Shown here: piece after piece, positions 7,404 to 15,785 of the stretch
Numbering within the stretch: the first letter of the stretch is position 1
Layout of the letters: each line of letters begins with the position of its first letter
Assembly (NCBI GenBank): GCA_002490315.1
Contig: DLKG01000062.1
Location: forward strand, 1-17,022
Length of the DNA: 17,022 nt
Direction of reading: 5' to 3'
DNA from: Prevotella sp. UBA7594
GTDB taxonomy: Bacteria > Bacteroidota > Bacteroidia > Bacteroidales > Bacteroidaceae
The notes under the pieces: model-generated
The model's input: the letters and a program-made list of their open reading frames with translations, nothing else
What the model was told of the DNA's origin: nothing
Database searches by the model: none
Program-made: the position numbers and the translations under genes

Positions 7404-10400
7404 ATGAGACCGTTTCTTAGACCGCTACTTCTGCTTTATAGCATATTGGCGCTTGCGTTGTCATCACAGGCGCACATTATCAACTATGGCATAAATGAAG
7501 GCATGCCCGACAACACTGCCAATTGCCTTGCACAAGACAATCGCGGATTCATATGGATAGGCACATCCAATGGACTTGTGCGATTTGACGGACTTTTCTT
7601 CAGTGTTTTCCGGCACGACAACCTCAATCAATCTACAATCTCCAACAACAACATACACGTGGTGCTCCCGTTGGACCAAGGCATATATGTGGCAAGCGAC
7701 CGGGGTGTCGACTTCTATGACTTCGCCGACAACCAATTCCATAAATGCACGTCCGCAACACCAGGGCTCGACACTGAACTGTTCACCTCCCTGATAAATG
7801 TCGGCGGAAGGATATTTGCCACAAACGAAAATGGCTCGGCCGTAAGCATCAATGCCACACGCATGGAGCGCATTACGAACAAGAAAATATATCTCCTGTC
7901 ACCCACTGCTGACGGCGTGTTCGCCATGGGCGACGGCATCATGTATTTGTTCACACCCGACATGCGGAAGATTCTCTCGAGCCGCAAGGCTGAGATGAAG
8001 TGGCGGCGCGAGACTTCTGCCTATTATAGCCACCGCCTTAAGAGGCTTTTCGTGGGCAGCGGAATAGGCACGCAAAGCTATGCCTACCAGATAGCCAACA
8101 AAAGACTGTCGCCTGCGTCCGACCAAGTGCCCTCCGACCTTAGGGCTGTGGCCGACGGAGCGGGCAGCACGGCTTTTGCCACCGACGGACACGGAGTGAT
8201 GTTGCGCTCTGCCGACGGCGACAGATGGATTACTCAGGACAAGGACGGGATTTGTGGCGATGCTGTCTATTCGCTTCTGCACGACCGCAGCGGAAATCTC
8301 TGGATAGGCAGCTACCGCACTGGCATCTCGCTCCTTTCCATCCATAAAGAGATATTCTCGTCTATCAGCGAGAGTTCCCACACTCTGCCTTTCGACCTCG
8401 TGACGGCAGTCGCTGCCAGTGGCGACAAGGTATATATAGGTATGGACGGCGGAGGACTCGGCATTTATTCGCCTTCAACGAAGAAACTGTCGGTGCTGAC
8501 ATCCGCGAACAGCGGACTTTGGGGCGACAACATCACGTCGGCAGCCACCGACGGACAGACCGTGTGGATGGCTGTGTTCGACAAGGGACTCGTGGCATAC
8601 GACATACACAGTGGCAGTTTCACCAACTATCGGCTGCCGCTGAAGAGCAAGAGCGGCGACGTGATATGGTCGGTGTGCTACGACGGCGCCGGCGTGCTGT
8701 GGATTGGCGGCCGCGACGTGTTCGTGATGGACACACGCACGGGGAAGATGCGCATTGTGCCTGGACTTGTAGGCTCGCAATGCCATTCGTTCAGCGTAAG
8801 GGGCGAATACGTGTGGATGGCAAGCAGCAACGGACTGTATAAGGTCAGCCGCAAGACGCTCAATGTAGTGGAGCATTTCACGATGAACTCCAAGCGTTTC
8901 AAGCTCCCTTCCAACAACGTGAAGTATGCCTACGCAGACAGCCACGGACGGGTGTGGGTGTCGATGTGTGATGCCAATCTCTGCTGCATCGACGAGCGGC
9001 GTGGCGAGATGAAAGAGTATGGCGAGAGTCAGGGACTCGACAACTACGTGGTGGCGGGCATTGCCGAGTCGCGCTATGGCTACATGGTATTCTCTACGGG
9101 CAACGGACTCTACTACTACTTCCCGTCGAGCGACATCTTCATGCGCTGCGACACCGACAACGACATTCCCGTAACCTATAATTATGATGCATTGTGCTGT
9201 AATGGCGGACTGATGTACTTCGGCTCCACTCGCGGACTTGTCATGTACATGGATGTCCCCATGAGGCCGCGCACGTTGTTCTCCGACGTCAGCTTCAGTT
9301 CGCTCGACGTGACCAATGGCCGCGTGATAAACCTTAGCGGCAACAATCCCCGGGAGGTTGTGCTTGAGAGCGACGAGAATTTCTTCAGCGTTAATTTCTC
9401 CGTGCCTGAATACACTGCGCCGCATGCGCTCCGCTTCTCCTACTATCTCAAGGGAATGGAGACGGAGTGGAACGAGATGACCTCGCAGCGCACGGCCAGC
9501 TATACCAATGTGCCGCCAGGCAGCTACGAGCTGCTTGTGCGATGCACCAATCTGAAGGGCGACTGGACTCGTGTGTCGACATTGCGCATAAAGGTGCTGC
9601 CGCCTTGGTATCTCACGTGGTGGGCCAAACTGTTGTGGACTATTATTGTGCTTGCCATAATCACATTGGCAGTGCGCATCTATCTTTACCAACTCAAGAT
9701 GCGCCACAAGATGGAGATTGCAGAGGTGGAGAAGGAGAGCCAACGGCAGCTCGACAATGCGAAGATGACATTCTTCACCAATATCACGCATGAGCTGCGC
9801 ACGCCGGTGTTCCTCATAGCAGCACAGATCGAGGAGCTTATCGACCGCCGCAACTCTGTGGTGAGCGTGCCGTCGTCGTACCTCTACTCCATGCAACGGA
9901 GCACACGCAAGCTCAACCAGCTCATAAGCCGCGCCATCGACTTCAGAAAGATGGACGAGGGAAAGCTGCAGCTGAAGCGCGAGCGTGTGGACGTAGTGGA
10001 CTTTGCCAAGAAAATAGCTGAGGACTATGAGGACTTGTGCGACCAGAAAAACATCGCCTTCACGCTCGACGTGCCCAAGAGAAAGGTGATGGTCGACATC
10101 GACCGCGAGAAGGTGGAGATGTGTATCAACAACCTCATCTCGAACGCTTATAAATACACAAAGTCCAACGGACACGTGGCACTTAAAATCACGGAGCGAC
10201 AGGGCGAGGTGGTGTTCAGCGTGAAGGACGACGGCATAGGCATTGTGCCGGAGGCACGCGAGAACATCTTCGGCAACTTCTACCGCACGGAGCGTGGCAA
10301 GGCTTATGGCTCGGGCGACGGCATCGGCTTGTCGTTTGTGAAGACATTGGTGGAGATGCACGGCGGAAGAGTGTGGCTCGAGAGTGAGGTGAACGTGGGC

Positions 10401-11384
10401 TCGGAGTTCTTCTTCTCCATTCCTACGCCCGGCGCCACAGGCAACACAATAACTGATGCCGCTACCACGACTGACGATGCTACGCCCGCGCTGAATGATG
10501 CTGCCATCACGACTGACATTGAGCGAAAGGGTATTTCCGACACTGCGAATGCTCCGGGACTGGAGGGCGCAACATCTTCCGACGAACCGAGGCTGCAGCA
10601 AGAGACAAAGACAAAGGCCGCAGTGAAGAGCAATCCGTCTGCCACGCACACGCTGCTACTCATCGACGACGACCGCGACACCATTGAGCTTCTTGAGCGC
10701 AATCTTATCGACGACTTCACTGTGCTGAAGGCATACGACGGCGACGAGGGACTAAAGGTGGCTGCGGCTTCGCTGCCCGACCTCATCGTGTGCGACATGA
10801 TGATGCCGGGACTCGACGGACTGGGATTCCTGCAGACTCTGAAGAACGACAAGAAACTGCAGCATATAAAGGTCATCATCCTCACCGGGCAGACTTCCGA
10901 GGAGGAGCGTATTGCTGCCTACGATGCCGGCGCCGACGCTTATCTCACCAAGCCCGTGTCGCTGAAACTCCTGCGGGCCCGCATCAACCGCATGATTGCC
11001 GAGAGCGACAACGCCGCGCTTACAACCGAACTGTCGCGCGAGAAGCGGTCGTACACGAAGGAGGAGCAGATTTTTCTGCTGCGCTGCCGCGAGATTATCG
11101 ACACGAACATGACCAACCCCGACTTCAGCGTCGACTTCCTGGCAGAGAAACTGGCTATGAGCCACTCGTCGCTCTACAAGAAGTTGAAGCAGATGACGGG
11201 CATGTCGCTCATCGAGTTTGTCAACGACTACAAGATTTTCAAGGCTGTGCAGATGTTCAAGGAGGGACAGACGTGCGTGGAGCGCGTGGCGGAACAGTGT
11301 GGCTTCGGCGACGTGAAGAATTTCCGCAATCTCTTCAAACGCAAGATGCAGATGACTCCCAAGCAGTACGTGCAGAGTCTTTAA
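7404..11384 (+). CDS. Hybrid two-component system sensor-regulator (HTCS) of the locus
   Basis: A single protein of 1326 residues senses a glycan product in the periplasm and activates the locus. It starts with a signal sequence (about 1-23, ending SSQA). A periplasmic two-bladed propeller region of Reg_prop repeats spans about 25-640, e.g. DNRGFIWIGTSNGLVRFDG and DRSGNLWIGSYRTGISLL. A Y_Y_Y domain follows at about 660-730 and a membrane helix at about 737-760 (WAKLLWTIIVLAIITLAVRI). The kinase has the H-box FTNITHELRTP with His796, the N-box NNLISNAYKYTKSNG with Asn914, and G-boxes DDGIGI and GSGDGIGLSFVK. A Thr/Ala/Asp-rich linker covers about 1012-1080. The receiver has Asp1088-1090, phospho-acceptor Asp1131 (CDMMMPGLDG) and Lys1183. 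The AraC-type DNA-binding domain is at about 1225-1326 with both helix-turn-helix motifs. All key residues are present, so it should be active. It has its own promoter and terminator and lies between susCD and the hydrolases, its likely targets. Confidence 0.96.
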   Translation: MRPFLRPLLLLYSILALALSSQAHIINYGINEGMPDNTANCLAQDNRGFIWIGTSNGLVRFDGLFFSVFRHDNLNQSTISNNNIHVVLPLDQGIYVASDRGVDFYDFADNQFHKCTSATPGLDTELFTSLINVGGRIFATNENGSAVSINATRMERITNKKIYLLSPTADGVFAMGDGIMYLFTPDMRKILSSRKAEMKWRRETSAYYSHRLKRLFVGSGIGTQSYAYQIANKRLSPASDQVPSDLRAVADGAGSTAFATDGHGVMLRSADGDRWITQDKDGICGDAVYSLLHDRSGNLWIGSYRTGISLLSIHKEIFSSISESSHTLPFDLVTAVAASGDKVYIGMDGGGLGIYSPSTKKLSVLTSANSGLWGDNITSAATDGQTVWMAVFDKGLVAYDIHSGSFTNYRLPLKSKSGDVIWSVCYDGAGVLWIGGRDVFVMDTRTGKMRIVPGLVGSQCHSFSVRGEYVWMASSNGLYKVSRKTLNVVEHFTMNSKRFKLPSNNVKYAYADSHGRVWVSMCDANLCCIDERRGEMKEYGESQGLDNYVVAGIAESRYGYMVFSTGNGLYYYFPSSDIFMRCDTDNDIPVTYNYDALCCNGGLMYFGSTRGLVMYMDVPMRPRTLFSDVSFSSLDVTNGRVINLSGNNPREVVLESDENFFSVNFSVPEYTAPHALRFSYYLKGMETEWNEMTSQRTASYTNVPPGSYELLVRCTNLKGDWTRVSTLRIKVLPPWYLTWWAKLLWTIIVLAIITLAVRIYLYQLKMRHKMEIAEVEKESQRQLDNAKMTFFTNITHELRTPVFLIAAQIEELIDRRNSVVSVPSSYLYSMQRSTRKLNQLISRAIDFRKMDEGKLQLKRERVDVVDFAKKIAEDYEDLCDQKNIAFTLDVPKRKVMVDIDREKVEMCINNLISNAYKYTKSNGHVALKITERQGEVVFSVKDDGIGIVPEARENIFGNFYRTERGKAYGSGDGIGLSFVKTLVEMHGGRVWLESEVNVGSEFFFSIPTPGATGNTITDAATTTDDATPALNDAAITTDIERKGISDTANAPGLEGATSSDEPRLQQETKTKAAVKSNPSATHTLLLIDDDRDTIELLERNLIDDFTVLKAYDGDEGLKVAAASLPDLIVCDMMMPGLDGLGFLQTLKNDKKLQHIKVIILTGQTSEEERIAAYDAGADAYLTKPVSLKLLRARINRMIAESDNAALTTELSREKRSYTKEEQIFLLRCREIIDTNMTNPDFSVDFLAEKLAMSHSSLYKKLKQMTGMSLIEFVNDYKIFKAVQMFKEGQTCVERVAEQCGFGDVKNFRNLFKRKMQMTPKQYVQSL
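10455..10517 (+). repeat. Three tandem 21-bp units in the HTCS linker
   Basis: Within the linker between kinase and receiver, three in-frame 21-bp units encode DAATTTD, DATPALN and DAAITTD (residues 1018-1038). The outer two units agree at 18 of 21 bases; the middle one has diverged. This is consistent with expansion by slippage, and the copy number may differ between strains. It probably only alters the length of a flexible linker. Confidence 0.65.
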
Positions 11385-11399
11385 AATAAGATTATATTT

Positions 11400-11447
11400 A
11401 AAAGGAGGTGATATTCTGAAACAAATCAGAATATCACCTCCTTTTTT
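11400..11447 (+). terminator. Terminator of the HTCS gene, perfect 20-bp stem
   Basis: AAAAGGAGGTGATATTCTGA (11400-11419) is exactly complementary to 11426-11445, with the 6-base loop AACAAA. The 3' arm runs into six T residues (11442-11447). It starts 15 bp after the HTCS stop. The A-rich 5' side means it could also act on minus-strand transcripts. The arms happen to contain a strong Shine-Dalgarno-like AAGGAGGTGAT and its complement. Confidence 0.9.
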
Positions 11448-11483
11448 ATTATTATAGCAACCGGCAAGGAGGGTATATATGCG

Positions 11484-11491
11484 TAATTTTG
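11484..11491 (+). promoter_or_regulatory. Candidate -7 box for the GH30-GH35 operon
   Basis: TAATTTTG at 11484-11491 is an exact TAnnTTTG match, following the HTCS terminator and about 50 bp before the GH30 start. I see no TTTG at the -33 position (about 11460-11464), so this promoter, like that of susC, may need an activator. Confidence 0.6.
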
Positions 11492-11541
11492 CATTAGAAC
11501 AATCGCAATTATCATAAATCTATAAAATTTAAATCTAAGAT

Positions 11542-13125
11542 ATGAATTTATTCAAACTGACGCTCGCTTTGGGTATCACGGCTATATGCCCACTCAAATC
11601 AATGCCGATATTTGCACAGACTCCGCGCACTGCAACGGAGTATATCATTATGCCTTCCTCGCCTGAGCAACATATACAGCATTTCGGCGCAAGCGATGCC
11701 TGGAATATGCAGTATATCGGACTGTGGGACGAGAAGCAGCAAAACAAAATAGCCGACTGGCTGTTCTCGACCGACAACGACTCGCAGGGCAAACCGAAGG
11801 GTATCGGACTCTCGATATGGCGGTTTAACTTGGGTGCCGGAAGTGCGGAGCAGGGCGAAAAGGCGTGCATCAACGAAGCCACACGCACCGAATGTGTGCT
11901 CAACGCTGACGGCACATACAACTGGACTAAGCAAGCGGGACAGAGACATTTCCTCAAACTGGCAAAGCAGCGCGGGGTGCCCTACATTCTTGCTTTCTGC
12001 AACTCTGCCCCGGTGTTTTTCACAAAGAACGGTCTGGCTACCAACACCGGACGTGGAGGCACCATCAATCTGCGCGACGATTGCTACGACGATTTCGCCA
12101 AGTATATGGCTCGCGCCATTAGCGGCATTGAGGAGCACGACAGTGTGCACATCAACTATATCAGCCCATGCAATGAGCCCGACGGAAACTGGAACTGGAT
12201 AGGACCGAAGCAGGAAGGCTCGCCTGCCACCAACCGTGAGGTGGCGCACGTGGCACGCGAACTTGGCAAGGCTCTCTCTAAACAGAAACTCAACACCGAC
12301 ATTCTCATCAACGAGTCGAGCGACTACCGCTGTCTGCTCGGCACTCATGATGCTGGCTGGCAACGCGGCAACGAGATTAAGGCTTTCTTCACTAAAGACA
12401 GCACACAGACATACGTAGGCAATGTCGCTCATTTGCCTCGGCTCATCGGCGGACACAGCTATTGGACCAACACGCCTGTTGAGTATATGCGCGAATGTCG
12501 TATGCAGCTGCGTGAGGCTTGCAAGAAGCAAAACGTAAAGTTCTGGCAGACGGAGATATGCATAATGAGCAACGACAAGGAGATTGGAGGAGGTAGCGGC
12601 TACGACTTCTCCATGAAGACTGCTCTGTATGTGGCCCGTGTCATACACCATGACCTTTGCTTTGCCAATGCCGAAAGTTGGAGCTGGTGGCGTGCGGCTG
12701 GCGGCGACTACCGCGACGGACTGCTGCGCATCTACAGCAACGACAACTGGAAGACGGGATATGCCGTTGACTCAAAACTGCTATGGGCATTGGGCAATTA
12801 CAGCCGCTTCGTGCGCCCCGGAGCACAGCGCTTCGACATACGCACGACAGACGGGCTTGGCAATGAAATCAATGAGGGATTCAACGACCCCAAAGGCGTG
12901 ATGTGCTCTGCCTATCGCAATGCTAACGGAAAATGGGCTATAGTGGCTATCAACTATTCGGAGGACATGAAGCCTGTGAAGTTTGACGTCGAAGGCGAAG
13001 GACAGAAATCATGGCTGATGTATCGCACGAGCGACATCTCCGAGGAGTGTCTCGCTCCTGTAGGCACAAGCGACGGCAACACTACGCTCGCACCAAAAAG
13101 TATAACGACATTTGTAGAGAAATAA
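11542..13125 (+). CDS. GH30-family glycoside hydrolase, probable beta-galactanase
   Basis: A retaining glycoside hydrolase of clan GH-A. The 527-residue protein has a type I signal of about 26 residues (ending MPIFA, then QTP). The catalytic barrel spans about 35-430, starting with HIQHFGASDAWNMQYIGLW and GLSIWRFNLGAGSAEQG. The acid/base lies in ISPCNEPDGNWNW (Glu212) and the nucleophile in VKFWQTEICIMSND (Glu338); a small beta-sandwich closes the protein. The pattern resembles the Glyco_hydr_30_2 group that includes endo-beta-1,6-galactanases. Specificity is inferred and strengthened by the adjacent beta-galactosidase; a beta-glucanase or beta-xylosidase-like activity is not excluded. Cys16 sits in TAIC, a poor lipobox with Ile before the Cys, so periplasmic or secreted location is more likely than a lipoprotein. 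The GH35 gene follows after 6 bp, so the two are co-transcribed from the -7 box at 11484. Confidence 0.88.
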   Translation: MNLFKLTLALGITAICPLKSMPIFAQTPRTATEYIIMPSSPEQHIQHFGASDAWNMQYIGLWDEKQQNKIADWLFSTDNDSQGKPKGIGLSIWRFNLGAGSAEQGEKACINEATRTECVLNADGTYNWTKQAGQRHFLKLAKQRGVPYILAFCNSAPVFFTKNGLATNTGRGGTINLRDDCYDDFAKYMARAISGIEEHDSVHINYISPCNEPDGNWNWIGPKQEGSPATNREVAHVARELGKALSKQKLNTDILINESSDYRCLLGTHDAGWQRGNEIKAFFTKDSTQTYVGNVAHLPRLIGGHSYWTNTPVEYMRECRMQLREACKKQNVKFWQTEICIMSNDKEIGGGSGYDFSMKTALYVARVIHHDLCFANAESWSWWRAAGGDYRDGLLRIYSNDNWKTGYAVDSKLLWALGNYSRFVRPGAQRFDIRTTDGLGNEINEGFNDPKGVMCSAYRNANGKWAIVAINYSEDMKPVKFDVEGEGQKSWLMYRTSDISEECLAPVGTSDGNTTLAPKSITTFVEK

Positions 13126-13131
13126 AAATAT

Positions 13132-15504
13132 ATGGAACAAGCGAAAAAAATATTGGCCAGCATGATGCTCATGTCAGCATTTGCAACAGGCGGAATGGCA
13201 ATGACGCCAGGGAATGTCGCCGCACAGCCGGCGGCAAAGAACACGTTCACCACGGGCGACAAGACTTTCCTGCTCGACGGCAAGCCTTTCGTGGTAAAGG
13301 CTGCCGAGATTCACTATCCGCGCATCCCGCGACAGTACTGGGAGCACCGCATCAAGATGTGCAAGGCGCTCGGCATGAACACTATCTGCATATACATCTT
13401 CTGGAACCTGCATGAGCAGCGCGAGGGTCAGTTCGACTTCAGCGGACAGAACGACGTGGCTGCCTTCTGCCGACTGGCTAAGAAGAACGGCATGTATGTC
13501 ATCGTGCGCCCGGGACCATACGTGTGTGCCGAATGGGAGATGGGCGGACTGCCTTGGTGGCTGCTCAAGAAGAAGGACATACGCCTGCGCGAGCAAGACC
13601 CTTACTTCATGGCGTGTGTAGACCGATTCGAGAAGAAGGTGGCTGAGCAACTGGCTCCGCTCACCATAGCTCATGGCGGCCCTATCATCATGGTGCAGGT
13701 GGAGAACGAGTATGGCAGCTACGGCGAGGACAAGCCTTACGTGTCGCAGATTCGCGACACGCTGCGCAAATACTGGGACACGCCAAAGGCGAAGACAACG
13801 CTCTTCCAGTGCGACTGGAACTCCAACTTCGAGAAGAACGGACTCGACGACCTCACGTGGACGATGAATTTCGGCACGGGGGCTAACATCGACGACCAGT
13901 TCCGCCGTCTGCGCGAGCTGCGCCCAAATGCTCCGCTCATGTGCTCGGAGTTCTGGAGCGGATGGTTCGACAAGTGGGGCGCACGACATGAGACTCGACC
14001 TGCTGCCGACATGGTGGCGGGCATCGACGAGATGCTGTCAAAGGGCATTTCGTTCTCGCTCTACATGACCCACGGAGGCACGTCGTTCGGCCACTGGGCT
14101 GGTGCCAACTCGCCGGGCTTCGCTCCCGACGTGACTTCCTACGACTACGACGCGCCTATCAACGAGTATGGCGAGCCTACGGAGAAATACTGGCTGCTGC
14201 GCAAGACTCTGGAGAAGTATGCCGACAAGAAACTGCCTGCCGTACCGGCTAAGGCTGCCAATATCATTAGTGTACCAAAGATTGCGCTGAAGAATGTAGC
14301 TCCTATATATATAGGTGTAGACAGCACGGCTGAAAGCCGCGAGCCGCAGACGTTCGAAGAGATGAACATGGGCTATGGCTCAATGATATACAACACGGAA
14401 TTGCCGGAGACTGCCGACGGCTCCATGCTGCACATCGACGGACACGACTTCGTGCAGGTATTCGTCAACGGTAAGTATATCGGCAAGATCGACCGCGTGA
14501 AGAACGAACGCTCTCTCCCACTCCCTGCCACAAGCAAGGGCGACAAACTCACTCTGCTTGTCGAGGCTATGGGACGCATCAACTTCGGACGGGCTATAAA
14601 GGACTTCAAGGGTCTCGTGGGCGACGTGACGCTCACTGCCGATGTCGACGGCGACGAGCTTACGTGGAATCTCAAGGACTGGCGCATGCGACGCATAGCC
14701 GACGACTATCAGACTGCCGCACGCGCCATCGCCACTCCACACAACGACATTGCCAGTGCCGACAACACTCCAGCCAACATCGGCTACTATCGCGGCACTT
14801 TCCGCCTACAGAAGACTGGCGACACGTTCCTCAACATGTCGACATGGGGCAAGGGACAGGTCTACGTCAACGGTCATGCCCTTGGACGCTTCTGGCGCAT
14901 CGGACCGCAGCAGACGCTCTATTGTCCGGGATGCTGGCTGAAGAAGGGCGACAACGAGATTGTGGTGCTCGACGTGGTTGGACCGAAAGAACCGACAGTG
15001 TGGGGACAGACCAAACCCGAGCTCGACCAGTTGCAGCTTGAGAAATCGGCCAAGCACAACAATATCGGCGACAAGCCCGACCTCAACTCTGCCGCTCCTG
15101 TGGCTCAGGGCGAGACGGCTTCGGGCAACGGATGGCAGACTGTAAGATTTGCCGCTCCTGCCAAAGGACGCTATGTTGCCATCGAGTGTGCTTCAACCCA
15201 CGACGGCAAGCCGGTGGCTGTAGCCGAAATCTATCTGAAAGACAGTGAGGGCAAACGCTTGTCGCGCGACCAGTGGAAGGTGAAGTATGCCGACTCCGAA
15301 AATCTGCAAGGCAATCACACCGGCGACAAGGCGTTCGACCTTCAGGAGTCTACTTACTGGCAGACGGAAAGCGACGCTACGGCTCCTCATCTGCTTGTCA
15401 TCGACCTCGGCGCTGAATACACCGTCACTGCCTTGGACTACCTGCCGCGCATGGAACAAGGTGCTCCGGGCAGCGTGAAGGGCTATAAGATTTATATGTA
15501 CTAA
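13132..15504 (+). CDS. GH35 beta-galactosidase with C-terminal F5/8 type C-like domain
   Basis: This enzyme removes terminal beta-linked galactose by a retaining mechanism. The 790-residue protein has an export signal of about 31 residues (basic KK, hydrophobic MMLMSAFATGGMA, cleavage around VAAQ), so it is probably periplasmic. The GH35 barrel spans about 40-355: VKAAEIHYPRIPRQYWEHRI, IVRPGPYVCAEWEMGGLPWW, acid/base Glu193 in QVENEYGSYG, nucleophile Glu273 in MCSEFWSGWFDKWG, and YMTHGGTSFGHWAGAN. Two jelly-roll domains follow (about 395-500 and 545-620, the second with VYVNGHALGRFWRIGPQQT). A discoidin-like domain (about 646-790) contains VAIECASTHDGKPVAVAEI and YWQTESDATAPHLLVIDLG and ends abruptly at GYKIYMY. 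That ending may be normal for this family or may lack a last strand. The gene starts 6 bp after the GH30 stop and is the last of the locus. Confidence 0.95.
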   Translation: MEQAKKILASMMLMSAFATGGMAMTPGNVAAQPAAKNTFTTGDKTFLLDGKPFVVKAAEIHYPRIPRQYWEHRIKMCKALGMNTICIYIFWNLHEQREGQFDFSGQNDVAAFCRLAKKNGMYVIVRPGPYVCAEWEMGGLPWWLLKKKDIRLREQDPYFMACVDRFEKKVAEQLAPLTIAHGGPIIMVQVENEYGSYGEDKPYVSQIRDTLRKYWDTPKAKTTLFQCDWNSNFEKNGLDDLTWTMNFGTGANIDDQFRRLRELRPNAPLMCSEFWSGWFDKWGARHETRPAADMVAGIDEMLSKGISFSLYMTHGGTSFGHWAGANSPGFAPDVTSYDYDAPINEYGEPTEKYWLLRKTLEKYADKKLPAVPAKAANIISVPKIALKNVAPIYIGVDSTAESREPQTFEEMNMGYGSMIYNTELPETADGSMLHIDGHDFVQVFVNGKYIGKIDRVKNERSLPLPATSKGDKLTLLVEAMGRINFGRAIKDFKGLVGDVTLTADVDGDELTWNLKDWRMRRIADDYQTAARAIATPHNDIASADNTPANIGYYRGTFRLQKTGDTFLNMSTWGKGQVYVNGHALGRFWRIGPQQTLYCPGCWLKKGDNEIVVLDVVGPKEPTVWGQTKPELDQLQLEKSAKHNNIGDKPDLNSAAPVAQGETASGNGWQTVRFAAPAKGRYVAIECASTHDGKPVAVAEIYLKDSEGKRLSRDQWKVKYADSENLQGNHTGDKAFDLQESTYWQTESDATAPHLLVIDLGAEYTVTALDYLPRMEQGAPGSVKGYKIYMY

Positions 15505-15605
15505 CTGAGGTCCATCCGGAATATGGAGTGATAAAGAAAACAAATTGCAGCAATACGTAGGAGGAGAAGGGTGTGTCAAAAGGTTGATTTGCAGTTTTAC
15601 CCGTA

Positions 15606-15626
15606 GCGGAGGTCTCTGGCCTCCGC
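15606..15626. repeat. GC-rich hairpin element, copy 1
   Basis: Arms GCGGAGG (15606-15612) and CCTCCGC (15620-15626) flank the loop TCTCTGG. The whole 21-bp element is the exact reverse complement of the core of copy 2 at 15683-15703. It lies about 100 bp after the GH35 stop without a following T run, so it is not a standard terminator on its own. Confidence 0.8.
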
Positions 15627-15668
15627 AGCACCCATTATCCGCAATTAATTATATATCAAGACATTAGT

Positions 15669-15717
15669 ATTATTCGTTTTATGCGGAGGCCAGAGACCTC
15701 CGCATAAAACGAATAAT
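15669..15717. repeat. GC-rich hairpin element, copy 2, in a perfect 21-bp inverted repeat
   Basis: Perfectly complementary 21-base arms (15669-15689 and 15697-15717) flank the 7-base loop CCAGAGA. The inner part (15683-15703) is copy 1 in reverse orientation; the outer 14 bp of each arm (ATTATTCGTTTTAT and its complement) are AT-rich and unique to this copy. The long stem may stop transcription between GH35 and dnaK in both directions, although the following T run is missing. The pair resembles the paired inverted units of REP-type repeats. Confidence 0.85.
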
Positions 15718-15785
15718 CCCAATTTGAGAGTTTTAACCCCCTATTTGCAACATTTGTCATACAAGACTTTATTTTTCATCCATAT

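Noticed and set aside
8475..10649. 724-codon open frame on the minus strand inside the HTCS gene
   Set aside because: It lies opposite a protein with continuous, complete HTCS domains. The translation is His/Val/Leu-rich without any recognisable domain, a typical mirror frame of GC-rich third positions.
10790..11389. 199-codon plus-strand frame overlapping the HTCS 3' end
   Set aside because: It is an alternative frame of the receiver and AraC domain region, rich in Arg, Gln and Ala, with no independent support.
15560..15720. Insertion sequence remnant suggested by GGGTGTGTCAAAAGG and the inverted hairpins
   Set aside because: No transposase fragment, no matching terminal inverted repeat of the GGGTGTGTC end, and no target duplication could be seen; only the paired hairpin repeat is supportable.
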